Below are positions 9,155 to 18,940 of a DNA stretch of 64,000 bases, piece after piece. The number at the start of each line of letters is the position of its first letter. Position 1 is the first letter of the stretch. Origin of the DNA: Acinetobacter amyesii (lineage in GTDB: Bacteria; Pseudomonadota; Gammaproteobacteria; Pseudomonadales; Moraxellaceae); assembly GCF_002018365.1 (NCBI RefSeq), contig NZ_MVKX01000006.1:1-64000 (forward strand). Reading direction: 5' to 3'. Both the position numbers and the translations under genes were made by a program. The notes below the pieces were generated by a model. The model was not told where the DNA came from, did no database searches, and worked only from the letters and a program-made list of their open reading frames with translations.

Positions 9155-10348
9155 TTATATTCTAATTTCCATAAAATTAGCATTATTTTCAAATATTAAA
9201 TTTAATTGTTTGGTCAAATCTTCCTGCTGATTTAAAGCTGACTTGATGCGTAAATAACTCATTAATACATCATCTGGATATAATTCTAATAATGCATCTG
9301 CCTCAGCTTGGCGTGCTGTCGCTTGGTAAATATTCCATTTTGCAAAACTAAAAACAGGTAGTGCAGGATACTTTTCTTCCCAACGTTGAATCTGCTGTTC
9401 TACAGCCACATAATCAGGGTTTTGCTTCAGCATTTTTTGCTGGAACCACAAAAAGAACACTTCTTTGTTAAATTGCTGTTCCAGCAAATGAATAGCCAAT
9501 TGCTCATGTTCCTGACTCATCTCTGGCATACGAGACAAGACTTTCAACCATAGCACTTTGACCGCATATTTACGCTCTGTAATTTGATCTTGCAAATCCA
9601 AATAACGCTGCTTTAAATACTGTAAGTCATCGACATCAGCTTGATCAAATGCAGATAATAATTGTTCCAACCAAGCTTGTTTTGTCAGCTCATCTAAATG
9701 TCCATAACGTGTCGAACGCAAATACAACCAAGGAAACTGCAACGCAAACATGCCCCATAGCGCGGTTAAGCGCTGCTCATAGGCAGTGCTGACTTTTTGC
9801 AACCATGGCGATAATTCATGTTGATTCAAAAATTCGAGATGCGTTAAAGCCTTTTCACCCTCTTGCTGGGATAAATAAATCTCAATCCGTTGCAATTCTG
9901 CAAGCTCAAAAGCCATTGGGTTGGTCTGAGTTAATGCATTTAATGCTGTTTCATATTGTTGCTGAATCCAATATAAACGCGCATCGATCACCCCTTTTAA
10001 TAATCCAGACTCAGTAAAAGCTTGCTGAATAAAGTTTTTTTGATCTTGCGCAGCATTTAAAAGCCAAATGACAGCCAATTGCTCATAGGGATGTAATTTA
10101 TTAAAACTAAAGACCGTTTCAGATTTACGCTGCTCTCGACTTAAATAGCGTTTAACCGCATACCAAAGCATTTGCACGATCAAACTCAGTAGTGCCAGCA
10201 ATAATGCTAAAAACCAAATATTGGATTGAACTTGCCATTCACGCCAGTATAAATAGACATAGCCTGCACCATGTCCAAAACTCAGCAAACTAATAATGGC
10301 AACAACCAATAAGCTAATAAATAAATAGGCCAATAAAATATGTTTCAT
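9155..10348 (-). CDS. hemY: HemY-type haem biosynthesis membrane protein
   Basis: A 397-residue protein of the gammaproteobacterial HemY family (not protoporphyrinogen oxidase). Two N-terminal membrane helices (about 5-27 and 42-62) are followed by a large periplasmic region of helical hairpins like tetratricopeptide repeats (for example LLKGVIDARLYWIQQQYETALNAL). The family is always found behind hemX and is linked to late haem synthesis or protoporphyrin handling, but its biochemical role is unclear. It lies 6 bp after hemX. The start at 10348 places the first helix at the N-terminus as usual. Confidence 0.85.
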   Translation of the reverse strand: MKHILLAYLFISLLVVAIISLLSFGHGAGYVYLYWREWQVQSNIWFLALLLALLSLIVQMLWYAVKRYLSREQRKSETVFSFNKLHPYEQLAVIWLLNAAQDQKNFIQQAFTESGLLKGVIDARLYWIQQQYETALNALTQTNPMAFELAELQRIEIYLSQQEGEKALTHLEFLNQHELSPWLQKVSTAYEQRLTALWGMFALQFPWLYLRSTRYGHLDELTKQAWLEQLLSAFDQADVDDLQYLKQRYLDLQDQITERKYAVKVLWLKVLSRMPEMSQEHEQLAIHLLEQQFNKEVFFLWFQQKMLKQNPDYVAVEQQIQRWEEKYPALPVFSFAKWNIYQATARQAEADALLELYPDDVLMSYLRIKSALNQQEDLTKQLNLIFENNANFMEIRI

Positions 10349-10354
10349 AGTCGA

Positions 10355-11197
10355 TTATCCTATGAGTGCCCGAGTATTTAATAGCGGTACAGAAATAACC
10401 GGAATGTCCTTTAATTGTTCTAAACGTTGGCGTATCGGTTTTAATGAAGCATCTGGCAATTGCTGCATAATTTGCATAATTTCAGTGATTTCTTGTTGAA
10501 ATTGAGGATATTGTCCTTGATTTAAAACCTGCTGAGCCAAAATTAAACGCAACTGCATTTCTTTTAATACCAAGCTACGCTGCATTAATACGGGACTCGG
10601 TTGCTCGACCGATTCGACTTGAATCCATTTTTGCCAAAAAGAAAGACCTTTTTGCTGCTCTTTTGAACTGTATGGCTTTAATATTTCTTTTTCTAACAAT
10701 TGATCAATCGATTGCAGGGTATTTTTCACTTTATCAGATTGCAACTGACGCTCTGTCACATATTGCTTTAAGGTCTCACGGTCTTTTTGAATCACCTGAT
10801 GCAAACTCATACGCAATGCAGGTGCCAAGCTCAACTGATCTAATTGTTGGTCTAATTGGTTTAATTTTTCCAAAGCGACAGCAAATTGTTGTTGCTGCAT
10901 GGCAAATTCAACCAAATCAAGTTGCTGACCCACCACCACCATTGGCTCTATACTATGGGTTGCCTCTGCAGTAATCGAAGCATTCGATGTCGTTGCAGCC
11001 GACATCTCGGTCGTTGTGCCACTCAACTGACGTTTCAAAGCCACGACCTGATCATTCAAACCTGCATTGCGCTGTTGCAATAAAGTTTGTTGTTGCATCA
11101 GTTCGGTTTGTTGAGCATTGACCTGAAATAGGTCAAAACTGAGTTTAGCCAACCAAAGTACGGCGACAATGACCACAACGACAAACAACTTCTTCAT
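10355..11197 (-). CDS. hemX: HemX-like membrane protein
   Basis: A 280-residue protein with an N-terminal membrane anchor (about 3-23, LFVVVVIVAVLWLAKLSFDLF), a coiled-coil region rich in Gln (about 25-60) and a helical C-terminal domain typical of the HemX family. Databases often call this family uroporphyrinogen-III C-methyltransferase, but no SAM-binding motif is visible, so that name would mislead here. Its start overlaps the hemD stop by 4 bp, so translation is coupled. A scaffold role for the haem enzymes has been suggested for the family; the sequence does not settle it. Confidence 0.85.
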   Translation of the reverse strand: MKKLFVVVVIVAVLWLAKLSFDLFQVNAQQTELMQQQTLLQQRNAGLNDQVVALKRQLSGTTTEMSAATTSNASITAEATHSIEPMVVVGQQLDLVEFAMQQQQFAVALEKLNQLDQQLDQLSLAPALRMSLHQVIQKDRETLKQYVTERQLQSDKVKNTLQSIDQLLEKEILKPYSSKEQQKGLSFWQKWIQVESVEQPSPVLMQRSLVLKEMQLRLILAQQVLNQGQYPQFQQEITEIMQIMQQLPDASLKPIRQRLEQLKDIPVISVPLLNTRALIG

Positions 11198-11973
11198 GTA
11201 TTTCCCTGCACGACTTGCACATGCTGCAATATGTGTGTCGCGTTTAAATCTTCGAGTTGAATAATTTTAAAATCTTTGTTCAGTGTTATACGACTTTGCT
11301 CAAGTAGCTCGAACAACCTTACACCTAAAACTAAAAAATGTGCATGACTCAGCACTGATAAATGCGACTGAATCAAGTCAAGCCAATTGAGCCAACTGGC
11401 CTCACTGGTGATCAACATACAATATGGAGATGACAACTGATGTTCAGAAATGAGTGTTTTTACTTTTTGAGTGGTCTCTTCCGGTAGATGCCGTTCGTAT
11501 AGCACAAAATTGAGAACCTGAATGCCACGTGCTAGCAACTGCTGCATCATAAATTGACGACCGCCTTCACCGCGCCAAAATGCAACGCAAGCCCCAGTCT
11601 CCAATTGTTCTAAATGGCTTAAGGTGAGCATTCCCTCCGAGGTTTCCACCTGCGGTACGACACTGTGAATGCCATAATCAGCTAGCTTTGCTGCGGTTGC
11701 GTCACCGACTGCAACCCATTGAATATGTTCAAGCTGATCAAGTGAAATGCCTGCCTTACGCAAACCTTGCATACCAAAGGTGACCGCAGAGGGGCTCACT
11801 ACAACCAATACATCCGCAGCACTCAACTGGGCGTAGCACGCTGCCAATGCTTCTGACCATGCCCGCGGCTTGAGCTCAAGTAATGGAAGCTCAGCCACAG
11901 CAACACCCGCAGAGCGCAGCGTCAAGCTAAGCTGCGCTGCACGATCTAACGGACGTGTATTGATAAAAAGCAT
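11194..11973 (-). CDS. hemD: Uroporphyrinogen-III synthase
   Basis: HemD closes and inverts ring D of hydroxymethylbilane to give uroporphyrinogen III in the cytoplasm. The 259 residues show the weakly conserved two-lobe fold: NTRPLDRAAQLS at the N-terminus, VVSPSAVTFG near residue 59, WVAVGDATAAKL in the second segment, and ITSEASWLNWL later. Sequence conservation in this family is low, so the identification leans on position directly behind hemC (3 bp gap) and in front of hemX (4 bp overlap). Length is normal. Confidence 0.93.
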   Translation of the reverse strand: MLFINTRPLDRAAQLSLTLRSAGVAVAELPLLELKPRAWSEALAACYAQLSAADVLVVVSPSAVTFGMQGLRKAGISLDQLEHIQWVAVGDATAAKLADYGIHSVVPQVETSEGMLTLSHLEQLETGACVAFWRGEGGRQFMMQQLLARGIQVLNFVLYERHLPEETTQKVKTLISEHQLSSPYCMLITSEASWLNWLDLIQSHLSVLSHAHFLVLGVRLFELLEQSRITLNKDFKIIQLEDLNATHILQHVQVVQGNT

Positions 11974-11976
11974 GTA

Positions 11977-12894
11977 TTAATACAGTGCCTTTAAAATGTC
12001 ACCTGCACCTTGGGCTAACAAGTCTTGGGCCAATTTGACACCCAACTGTTCAGCCTGTTCGGGAAGGCCTACTTGCTGTGCTTTCAACAAGATTTGACCG
12101 TCAACGCTACCGACACGACCTTCCAAATGAATCTGACCATTTTCTAAGGTTGCATAACCTGCAATCGGTACTTGGCAGCCACCTTCTAGATATGCATTAA
12201 AAGCACGTTCTGCGCGTACACAGGCATTGGTCTCTGCGTGCATTAAGGGCAAAATTAAATCCAATACAGTTTGATCTTGGCTACGACATTCTAGGCCCAA
12301 TGCACCTTGTCCAACTGCAGGTAAACTCACAACAGGCTCAAGAGTATGACGAATACGCTCTGCTAAACCCAGACGCTTCAGCCCTGCACTCGCCAAAATA
12401 ATCGCATCATAGTTGCCCGCATCAAGTTTAGATAAACGCGTACCCACATTGCCACGCAGATCAATAATCTCAAGGTCTGGACGTTGTTTTAAAATTTGGC
12501 ATTTGCGGCGCAAGCTCGATGTCCCCACCTTCGCACCCTGTGGTAAATCATCAAAACTATTATAGGTATTTGAAACGAAAGCATCTAATGGGTCTTCACG
12601 TTCACAAATCACGGCCAAGCTTAAACCTTCAGGCAAAGCCATTGGCACATCTTTCATCGAATGAACTGCCAAGTCTGCACGACCATCCAACAATGCCGCT
12701 TCTAATTCTTTTACAAATAATCCTTTCCCCCCAATTTTGGCTAAAGGGGTATCTAGAATCTTGTCACCTTGGGTCACAAAGGTCACCAACTCAACTTTCA
12801 AATTTGCATGAAGTGCTTCTAAGCGTGCACGAATATGTTCCGCCTGCCAAAGTGCAAGCGGGCTTTGTCGAGTTGCGATCTTAAGGATATTCAT
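11977..12894 (-). CDS. hemC: Hydroxymethylbilane synthase (porphobilinogen deaminase)
   Basis: HemC condenses four porphobilinogen molecules into hydroxymethylbilane. The 305-residue protein has the N-terminal [14 protein letters not shown], the active-site segment HSMKDVP (residues 78-84, Asp82 catalytic), TSSLRRKCQ, and Cys240 in [12 protein letters not shown], which carries the dipyrromethane cofactor. It is the first gene of hemC-hemD-hemX-hemY. No clear ribosome site precedes the ATG at 12894. algR lies upstream in the same direction with a 95-bp gap, as in Pseudomonas. Confidence 0.97.
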   Translation of the reverse strand: MNILKIATRQSPLALWQAEHIRARLEALHANLKVELVTFVTQGDKILDTPLAKIGGKGLFVKELEAALLDGRADLAVHSMKDVPMALPEGLSLAVICEREDPLDAFVSNTYNSFDDLPQGAKVGTSSLRRKCQILKQRPDLEIIDLRGNVGTRLSKLDAGNYDAIILASAGLKRLGLAERIRHTLEPVVSLPAVGQGALGLECRSQDQTVLDLILPLMHAETNACVRAERAFNAYLEGGCQVPIAGYATLENGQIHLEGRVGSVDGQILLKAQQVGLPEQAEQLGVKLAQDLLAQGAGDILKALY

Positions 12895-12989
12895 AAATTT
12901 TAAAATACAGTCTATAGGGCTATTATTCTAAACTTAACTTGCTCAGTTGAAAATGCAAGCTTAATTCGCAATGTGCTTTGACCCTTGCC

Positions 12990-13730
12990 CTATAATTTTT
13001 GTATTCGCTCACGTAAATTTGGTAAATGTCGACGGCTGACCGCCAAACGCTCTTCTAAATCTCGACAACGTACCTGATATTGCCCTGAGCTTACGACTTC
13101 CAAACCATCTAAAAAGCTCACAGACACCAAGGCATTGCGATGAATGCGTATAAAGCGATCACCAAATTCATGCTCTAAATCTTTCAGCGTTTCATCAATG
13201 AGTACGCTGCCGTTTTTGTGCCGAACAGTGACATATTTCTGATCCGCAAGAAAATAGTAAATATTTTCCACAGGTACCAGCTCTACACCACGATAGGTCT
13301 TTGCCGCGATTTGATGGCGGCTGATTTTAATTTCGTCCATATTTTCTTTTTGTTTTATCGTGCTCAATTGAGCTTGGGTTAATTTAGTTAAATGATCTAA
13401 AACCTGCTGCAATTCCTGTTGCATAACCGGTTTTAGTAAATATCCCTCTGCATTCGACTTAAATGCATCAAGTGCATGATGATCATATGCAGTACAAAAA
13501 ATAATAGCAGGCATGGGGTCTAATTCACGCAACAATTTCGCGCAAGTCAATCCATCCATTTCAGGCATTTGTATATCTAGTAAGATGACATCAGGCTCGA
13601 GGCTTTGAGCCAAGTCAATCGCTTGTTGACCATGTGAGGCTTTCGCAACCACCTGATGTCCAAGTTGAGTGACTAAACGTGACAATCGCTCTACTGCTAG
13701 AGGCTCATCATCACAGATCAGGATGTCCAT
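12990..13730 (-). CDS. algR: LytTR-family response regulator (AlgR-like)
   Basis: A 246-residue response regulator. The receiver domain (about 1-120) has the acidic pair Asp7-Asp8, phosphoacceptor Asp52 in LLDIQMPEMDG, the Thr in FCTAYDHHAL and Lys in YLLKPV. The LytTR DNA-binding domain (about 140-243) shows VPVENIYYFLADQKYVTV and FIRIHRNALVSVSFLDGLE. Position between hemC and a LytS-type kinase beside argH matches algR of Pseudomonas aeruginosa, where it controls type IV pili and alginate. The pilus role here is inferred. The kinase gene is 53 bp upstream. Confidence 0.9.
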   Translation of the reverse strand: MDILICDDEPLAVERLSRLVTQLGHQVVAKASHGQQAIDLAQSLEPDVILLDIQMPEMDGLTCAKLLRELDPMPAIIFCTAYDHHALDAFKSNAEGYLLKPVMQQELQQVLDHLTKLTQAQLSTIKQKENMDEIKISRHQIAAKTYRGVELVPVENIYYFLADQKYVTVRHKNGSVLIDETLKDLEHEFGDRFIRIHRNALVSVSFLDGLEVVSSGQYQVRCRDLEERLAVSRRHLPNLRERIQKL

Positions 13731-13783
13731 TTCTCCTCCTTATCTCGTTAACGTCATTTATTTTTATTGGTCAACTGAGATTT

Positions 13784-14821
13784 CTATTTATATTGATATT
13801 GCACCACAGTCGTATACATTCCCTCGCCTGCGTAGGTTTGAAAAGTGACATGCTGACCATAATATGCCTCAAGTCGCTGTTTCACGTTTTCGATGGCAAT
13901 ACCATTCCCCTGACGTAATTTAATTGTATCCTGTGTATAAGGATTTGTAATAACGATATTAATTTGATTTTGTAATATTTCAATCAATATATTTATCGTA
14001 CTCTTTGTCAAAATCTTTTCGACTCCATGAAAAATACTATTTTCTAACAAAGGTTGTAAAGTTAATAGTGGAATTTGTACTTGAGCGTATTGGTCAATAT
14101 CAGCCAGTTTCCACTCCACATTGAGCCGATCACCCAATCTCATTTGTTCGATGGCCAAATAACGCTGACACAGATCGATCTCATCTTTGAGACTCACCAG
14201 CTTCAACTCTTGAAAACTCGCCCGGAATAATCGAGATAAATTCAGCAGCATTTGCTCCGCTTTATCCGGATCAATCGCAATCAAGCTAATCACATTGTTT
14301 AAACTATTAAATAGAAAATGTGGATGAATCCGAGCTTGCATCGCCTGAATGCGTGAGTTTAATTCACTATGATGTTGTCGCCCCCACTGTTCTCTTAAAT
14401 ATAAATATCGAAAACAAAATGCCCCAAGTAAAACCCCATAGCTCAGATTTAAAACCACACCAGCAGTTAAAACATCTGCACTCAAGCCAGTTAAACTGAA
14501 ATTTTCACCAAAATAGATCAAGACATTTAAAATTAAGGTGGTGAACAACACCAAAGCTTGCAATAAAACAAACCCGCTAAACATGAGCATTTTCATGCTT
14601 AAACCACGCGTCTTACTTTGCAAAAGCTCTGAAAATGCAGCAAATGCCAATAAAATCCAGTTAATAAACAACACATGCTGCATGACACTGGAAAAACTTA
14701 AAGCATGCCACGATTGAGCTTGGGCCAAGGCCAAGACCAAAGCCACAATATTGCCCGCAAGAAACAGCTCCCACAGATAGTGCCAACGGCCCATTTTTCC
14801 TGAAAATACAGAAATTGTCAT
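13784..14821 (-). CDS. algZ: LytS-family sensor histidine kinase (AlgZ/FimS-like)
   Basis: A 345-residue membrane histidine kinase. Four to five membrane helices fill residues 20-140. The phosphoacceptor region is IHPHFLFNSLNNV with the conserved His168. The ATP-binding part has LQPLLENSIFHG (N box) and a glycine segment RQGNGIAIENVKQRL. There is no separate sensor domain. It pairs with the response regulator gene 53 bp downstream. In Pseudomonas the equivalent kinase FimS/AlgZ lies between argH and algR exactly as here. Its 107-bp divergent promoter region is shared with argH. Confidence 0.9.
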   Translation of the reverse strand: MTISVFSGKMGRWHYLWELFLAGNIVALVLALAQAQSWHALSFSSVMQHVLFINWILLAFAAFSELLQSKTRGLSMKMLMFSGFVLLQALVLFTTLILNVLIYFGENFSLTGLSADVLTAGVVLNLSYGVLLGAFCFRYLYLREQWGRQHHSELNSRIQAMQARIHPHFLFNSLNNVISLIAIDPDKAEQMLLNLSRLFRASFQELKLVSLKDEIDLCQRYLAIEQMRLGDRLNVEWKLADIDQYAQVQIPLLTLQPLLENSIFHGVEKILTKSTINILIEILQNQINIVITNPYTQDTIKLRQGNGIAIENVKQRLEAYYGQHVTFQTYAGEGMYTTVVQYQYK

Positions 14822-14927
14822 AGGCCCAAACCTTGTCTAAAAGTTTGATCAACTTGCCCTTCGGCAACTGGGTTCGAATTTGCTATACTCTTGCTCAGTT
14901 CTATGCTTTTTATCTTATTGAGCCGAC

Positions 14928-16358
14928 ATGACCACATCTTCTAATTCCTCAAATCCGTCACAAGCCCAAACTTCAGGCATGTGGGGCGGTCGTTTTTCCG
15001 AAGCTACTGACGCTTTTGTTGCTGAATTTACAGCATCTGTACAGTTTGACCAACGCTTTTATAAACAAGATATTGCAGGTTCAATTGCACATGCAACCAT
15101 GCTTGCAAAAGTTGGCGTTCTAACTGAACAAGAGCGTGACGATATCATTAATGGCTTAAATACCATTAAAGCAGAAATTGAAGCGGGTAACTTCGAATGG
15201 CGCATTGACCTAGAAGATGTGCACATGAATATTGAGTCACGTTTGACTCAACGTATCGGTATTACAGGTAAAAAATTACACACCGGTCGTAGCCGTAATG
15301 ACCAAGTTGCAACCGATATCCGTCTATATGTTCGCGACGAAATCGATGCGATTTTAGAATTATTGCAAAAATTACAAAAAGGCATCTTGGGCTTAGCGGC
15401 GAAAAATACCAATACCATCATGCCGGGCTTCACGCATTTGCAAACTGCACAGCCGGTAACTTTCGGCCACCACTTAATGGCGTGGTTTGAAATGTTGGTT
15501 CGTGACTCAGAGCGTTTAATTGACTGCCGTAAACGTACCAACCGCATGCCTTTAGGTTCTGCTGCACTTGCAGGAACAACCTACCCAATCGACCGTGCAT
15601 TCACTGCAGAATTACTAGGTTTTGAAGCTGTCGCTGAAAACTCTTTAGACGCTGTCTCTGACCGTGATTTTGGTATTGAATTCAATGCTGCAGCATCACT
15701 CATCATGATGCACTTATCACGTATGTCAGAAGAAATGATTCTTTGGACATCGGCTCAGTTCAAATTTGTAAACATTCCTGACCGTTTTTGCACCGGCTCT
15801 TCAATCATGCCTCAAAAGAAAAACCCAGACGTTCCTGAGTTGATCCGTGGTAAAACTGGCCGTGTATATGGTGACTTGATGAGCCTATTGACCCTGATGA
15901 AAGGTCAACCATTGGCATACAACAAAGACAACCAAGAAGATAAAGAACCACTATTCGATGCAATCGATACTGTTCGTGGCTCACTCATGGCATTTGCCGA
16001 CATGATCCCTGCACTAGTGCCAAACATTGACATCATGCGTGAAGCAGCACTTCGTGGCTTCTCAACTGCAACTGACCTTGCCGACTACCTCGTTAAAAAT
16101 GGCGTGGCATTCCGTGATGCACATGAGATTGTGGGTAAAGCAGTTGCACTCGGTGTTCAAGAAGGCAAAGACCTTTCAGAATTAACCCTTGAGCAACTTC
16201 AACAGTTCTCTGACTTGATTCAAGCGGATGTCTTCGAAAAAGCATTAACACTTGAAGCATCTGTCAATGCACGTAACCACATTGGTGGTACTGCACCTGC
16301 TCAAGTTGAAGCAGCAATTGAACGCGCACACGCACGTTTAGAAAAACTTTACGCATAA
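14928..16358 (+). CDS. argH: Argininosuccinate lyase
   Basis: ArgH splits argininosuccinate into arginine and fumarate, the last step of arginine synthesis. The 476-residue protein has [13 protein letters not shown] at the N-terminus, [20 protein letters not shown], the [10 protein letters not shown] region, and the superfamily signature [12 protein letters not shown] that carries the catalytic Ser loop. It is slightly longer than the E. coli enzyme because of a Ser/Asn-rich N-terminal extension of about 16 residues. It is transcribed divergently from algZ and is followed 27 bp later by yggX. Confidence 0.98.
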   Translation: MTTSSNSSNPSQAQTSGMWGGRFSEATDAFVAEFTASVQFDQRFYKQDIAGSIAHATMLAKVGVLTEQERDDIINGLNTIKAEIEAGNFEWRIDLEDVHMNIESRLTQRIGITGKKLHTGRSRNDQVATDIRLYVRDEIDAILELLQKLQKGILGLAAKNTNTIMPGFTHLQTAQPVTFGHHLMAWFEMLVRDSERLIDCRKRTNRMPLGSAALAGTTYPIDRAFTAELLGFEAVAENSLDAVSDRDFGIEFNAAASLIMMHLSRMSEEMILWTSAQFKFVNIPDRFCTGSSIMPQKKNPDVPELIRGKTGRVYGDLMSLLTLMKGQPLAYNKDNQEDKEPLFDAIDTVRGSLMAFADMIPALVPNIDIMREAALRGFSTATDLADYLVKNGVAFRDAHEIVGKAVALGVQEGKDLSELTLEQLQQFSDLIQADVFEKALTLEASVNARNHIGGTAPAQVEAAIERAHARLEKLYA

Positions 16359-16385
16359 CTTTTTCAAGTTAAATGGAGTATTGAT

Positions 16386-16655
16386 ATGTCTCGACAAGTT
16401 TTTTGCCGTAAATATCAGGCTGAAATGGAAGGTTTAGACTTTGCACCATTCCCAGGTGCAAAGGGACAAGAATTGTTTGATACGGTATCTAAACAAGCTT
16501 GGCAAGAATGGCTAAAACACCAAACTACGTTGATCAATGAAAAACGTTTAAACGTGTTTGAAGCTGACGCGAAAAAGTTCCTTGAAGAGCAACGTGAAAA
16601 ATTCTTCAGCAATGATGAATCTTTAGAAAAAGCCGAAGGCCTAAAGCCTGAGTAA
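16386..16655 (+). CDS. yggX: YggX family Fe(II)-trafficking / oxidative damage protection protein
   Basis: An 89-residue cytoplasmic protein that matches the YggX family along its whole length: [42 protein letters not shown] and INEKRLN. The family protects iron-sulfur clusters from oxidation and has been linked to iron handling. The single Cys (Cys7) is the family's conserved one. A GGAG site precedes the ATG. It is 27 bp behind argH and ends before a terminator, so the two probably form one operon. Confidence 0.95.
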   Translation: MSRQVFCRKYQAEMEGLDFAPFPGAKGQELFDTVSKQAWQEWLKHQTTLINEKRLNVFEADAKKFLEEQREKFFSNDESLEKAEGLKPE

Positions 16656-16715
16656 AACTTAAAGCGTTGCTTTAAATTTTACGCAAGACAAGCGAAGCGC
16701 GCAGCTTCAAATCTC

Positions 16716-16746
16716 AAAAAGGAGTCTAAAAAGGCTCCTTTTTTTG
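16716..16746 (+). terminator. Terminator of argH-yggX
   Basis: A stem AAGGAGTC/GGCTCCTT with loop TAAAAA is followed by a T run on the plus strand, about 60 bp after the yggX stop. Confidence 0.85.
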
Positions 16747-17072
16747 TGCTTCGGAGCACTGCTATTTTCGCAAAACAAAGATGACGTCTGTGTAAGCTTT
16801 CATTCAGAAATGATCTTCATCATTGCTGGAAAATCTTTTATCCATTGATCAATTTTATTTAAACTTAAATAAATGAATTTATTATTTAAATAATGTTAAA
16901 TGTATTTTTATCATCACATATATCGATTATTATTGTTTAAATCCAAACAAAACCTACCAAAGTTATTATCCAATTTGTATCAAAAATTCTTAATGTAAAT
17001 TTGTGATACATTTCTCAATAAAACACAACATTACACTACAAGAAACTCCATGTATTTCTAAATCTGCTTTCC
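16747..17072. other. AT-rich gene-free stretch before the small RNA candidate
   Basis: No coding frame, tRNA or clear repeat is seen here. The DNA is unusually AT-rich between 16850 and 17050, which could act as an UP-like or H-NS-bound region for the transcript candidate starting near 17085. Confidence 0.4.
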
Positions 17073-17084
17073 TATAATAGCAAT

Positions 17085-17170
17085 CAAGGAGATGGAAACA
17101 TCTTCCATAATAGCGATAAGTAACCCCGATTTTCCTTCCCAGATTTCCCCCAAAATCTGGGAATTTTTTT
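17085..17170 (+). ncRNA. Candidate small RNA with GNRA hairpin and terminator
   Basis: A perfect -10 box TATAAT lies at 17073-17078; no good -35 is seen. From about 17085 the sequence folds into a 7-bp hairpin (17088-17105) closed by a GAAA tetraloop, then a single-stranded stretch with ATAATAGCGATAAG, and ends in a strong terminator at 17138-17170. No ribosome site followed by a reading frame is present. The predicted length is about 85 nt. The family is not recognised; the call is inferred from structure alone. Confidence 0.55.
17138..17170 (+). terminator. Terminator of the small RNA candidate
   Basis: A perfect 9-bp stem CCCAGATTT/AAATCTGGG with a C-rich loop followed by AATTTTTTT on the plus strand. 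No plus-strand gene lies between the argH-yggX terminator and this one. Confidence 0.85.
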
Positions 17171-17274
17171 ATCCAAAATTTGCGCTAACTTCTCACATTT
17201 AACTTCAAGCTCCAATCAAATGAAGCGCTGTTAAAACTAGACAAACCCTCAATTTTTTCTAAAAGCTCGGCAAT

Positions 17275-17300
17275 AAAAAAGCCCCGATAACGGAGCTTTT
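17275..17300 (-). terminator. Terminator of pgsA
   Basis: On the minus strand a stem AAAAGCTCCG/CGGGGCTTTT (one G-T pair) with loop TTAT runs into TTTTTT, directly behind the pgsA stop codon. Confidence 0.75.
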
Positions 17301-17317
17301 AATAACTAACTTTTAAA

Positions 17318-17905
17318 TCAAGGTTGTTTTAAATACGGCCATGCGGCTTTCAAATATATAAACATCGACCATAACGTTAAAACAACAGCTGTATAGAGCA
17401 ATCCATACGCCAACATTTCTAGGGGTTGCCAATTCAGCAAGAACACTGAAATCGCAATCATCTGAAATGCTGTTTTATATTTACCAACGGTTGAAACCGC
17501 AACACTGGTACGTGCGCCTAATTCAGCCATCCACTCACGTAGCGCAGACACTGTAATTTCACGTGAAATAATCACAATCGCTGCAAAGGCCATCGAAATG
17601 GTTGGTTGCCATTGCACCAAGACGATCAAGGCTGTTGCGACCATCAGTTTATCTGCAACAGGATCGAGAAAACGTCCAAATGCTGAAGTCTGATTTAAAC
17701 TTCTCGCAAGATAGCCATCAAACCAGTCAGTGACAGCTGCGATCACAAAAATAGCGGTCAGCAATATATGACGTGACATGCTTGCAGCATGCTCACCCAC
17801 GCCCATTGCAGGTGGCCAATACGCCACCAACAAAAACACAGGAATTAAAGCAATTCGTGCCAATGTTAAAATATTAGGAATATTCAGGATTCGACCTGTT
17901 GTCAT
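17318..17905 (-). CDS. pgsA: CDP-diacylglycerol-glycerol-3-phosphate 3-phosphatidyltransferase
   Basis: PgsA makes phosphatidylglycerophosphate, the precursor of phosphatidylglycerol, in the inner membrane. The CDP-alcohol phosphotransferase signature is visible as DWFDGYLARSLNQTSAFGRFLDPVADK, matching DG(x)2AR(x)8G(x)3D(x)3D. Four or more membrane helices are present. The frame is open to 17932, but the ATG at 17905 (MTTGRILNIPNILTLAR) has a GGGGTG site just upstream and gives the usual N-terminus, 195 residues. It stands alone between terminator and the thioesterase gene. Confidence 0.95.
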   Translation of the reverse strand: MTTGRILNIPNILTLARIALIPVFLLVAYWPPAMGVGEHAASMSRHILLTAIFVIAAVTDWFDGYLARSLNQTSAFGRFLDPVADKLMVATALIVLVQWQPTISMAFAAIVIISREITVSALREWMAELGARTSVAVSTVGKYKTAFQMIAISVFLLNWQPLEMLAYGLLYTAVVLTLWSMFIYLKAAWPYLKQP

Positions 17906-18009
17906 AGACACCCCAGTTTTCCCCTCATGCACGATGAAAATGCAGAATAATTTGAGGATTTATCCATCGTTAGTTGCACTCACTTTATACGAAATGCCCC
18001 GCAGTGTCA

Positions 18010-18804
18010 CTAGGCAAACACCGTAACAGTCTGACGCGCAATCGCAATCAACTGGTCATTTTCATCCCATAAATGAGCATATTCCGTGGCGTAGCCATCC
18101 GCTGCATAGTCGGTAAATACTTTATATTTAAACCAATTATGCAAGCTTGATTGCAAGGGATGCACATAGGTTAATGTCCATGTTAAAGAACTCGCAGGCG
18201 CCATGGTTTTGTACATAGGCAGCACGCCGGGCGGCCACATATCCATCGAGACCAGTAAATCAGCGACGGTCATCTTACGGTTATCATGGCGTTCTGGATT
18301 AAAACGCATCCAACCACTAAAGTCAGGCTTTTTGCTTGCAGTACACGGATACTGCCCATCTACCCAGGCCAAATCCATTTGCTGAAAACACTGTGGTGCA
18401 AGTGGATGATGTTCGGCGATCTTTAAACTGCTCACTTCAGGGAAATCGGGTGCTTGACGTTCCTGATTGACGGCAATAGTTGATTCACGTGGAACACCAA
18501 AACTCGCCAACAAAATGCTTTGTACGGCATCATCTTGCCAAAGTCGAACTTCGATGGTGGTGACGGATTTGCCCTGTCTTAAAATTTCAGCACTTAAACG
18601 CACGGGAGCCAATTGTACTGGCCCAACAAAGGTCACATTACAACTGAGTAAACGTCGCTGCGGATCGGCAATGGTAGCAACGGCTTTGTGCATCATCATG
18701 CCAGCCACTAAGCCGCCATAGATCGTACGCCCTTGTAACCATCCTTCTGGAATTTCAACCCATTCATTGTGTTCAATATGTTGATACAACTGTGCGAGTG
18801 ACAT
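18010..18804 (-). CDS. Acyl-CoA thioesterase, TesB-like double hot-dog
   Basis: A 264-residue protein with two hot-dog halves. The N-terminal half has GWLQGRTIYGGLVAGMMMHKA, typical of TesB-like thioesterases, and the C-terminal half ends with ATEYAHLWDENDQLIAIARQTV. It should release free fatty acids from acyl-CoA. Three consecutive ATG codons lie at the start; the AGGG site is best spaced for the one at 18804 (MSLAQLYQHI). Lone gene, 78 bp from pgsA. Substrate range not predictable. The start and precise family (TesB against the related DUF4442-like group) are moderately certain. Confidence 0.8.
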   Translation of the reverse strand: MSLAQLYQHIEHNEWVEIPEGWLQGRTIYGGLVAGMMMHKAVATIADPQRRLLSCNVTFVGPVQLAPVRLSAEILRQGKSVTTIEVRLWQDDAVQSILLASFGVPRESTIAVNQERQAPDFPEVSSLKIAEHHPLAPQCFQQMDLAWVDGQYPCTASKKPDFSGWMRFNPERHDNRKMTVADLLVSMDMWPPGVLPMYKTMAPASSLTWTLTYVHPLQSSLHNWFKYKVFTDYAADGYATEYAHLWDENDQLIAIARQTVTVFA

Positions 18805-18940
18805 CATCATCCCTGATCATATTTTTGATTTTTATATCATTGTATAAAAATCGAATGATGTGAATGATCAGTGACTCATGCGTCAATGAGCATTTTGGCA
18901 AATTCAGAATTGACCCGTCAGCGATTGGGCTTAGTTCGCT

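Noticed and set aside
12519..12884. 121-codon plus-strand frame opposite hemC
   Set aside because: Antisense shadow of a conserved gene with no sign of its own coding bias.
16747..17072. AT-rich stretch as an origin or phage attachment site
   Set aside because: No DnaA-box cluster, iterons or tRNA-like repeats were found.
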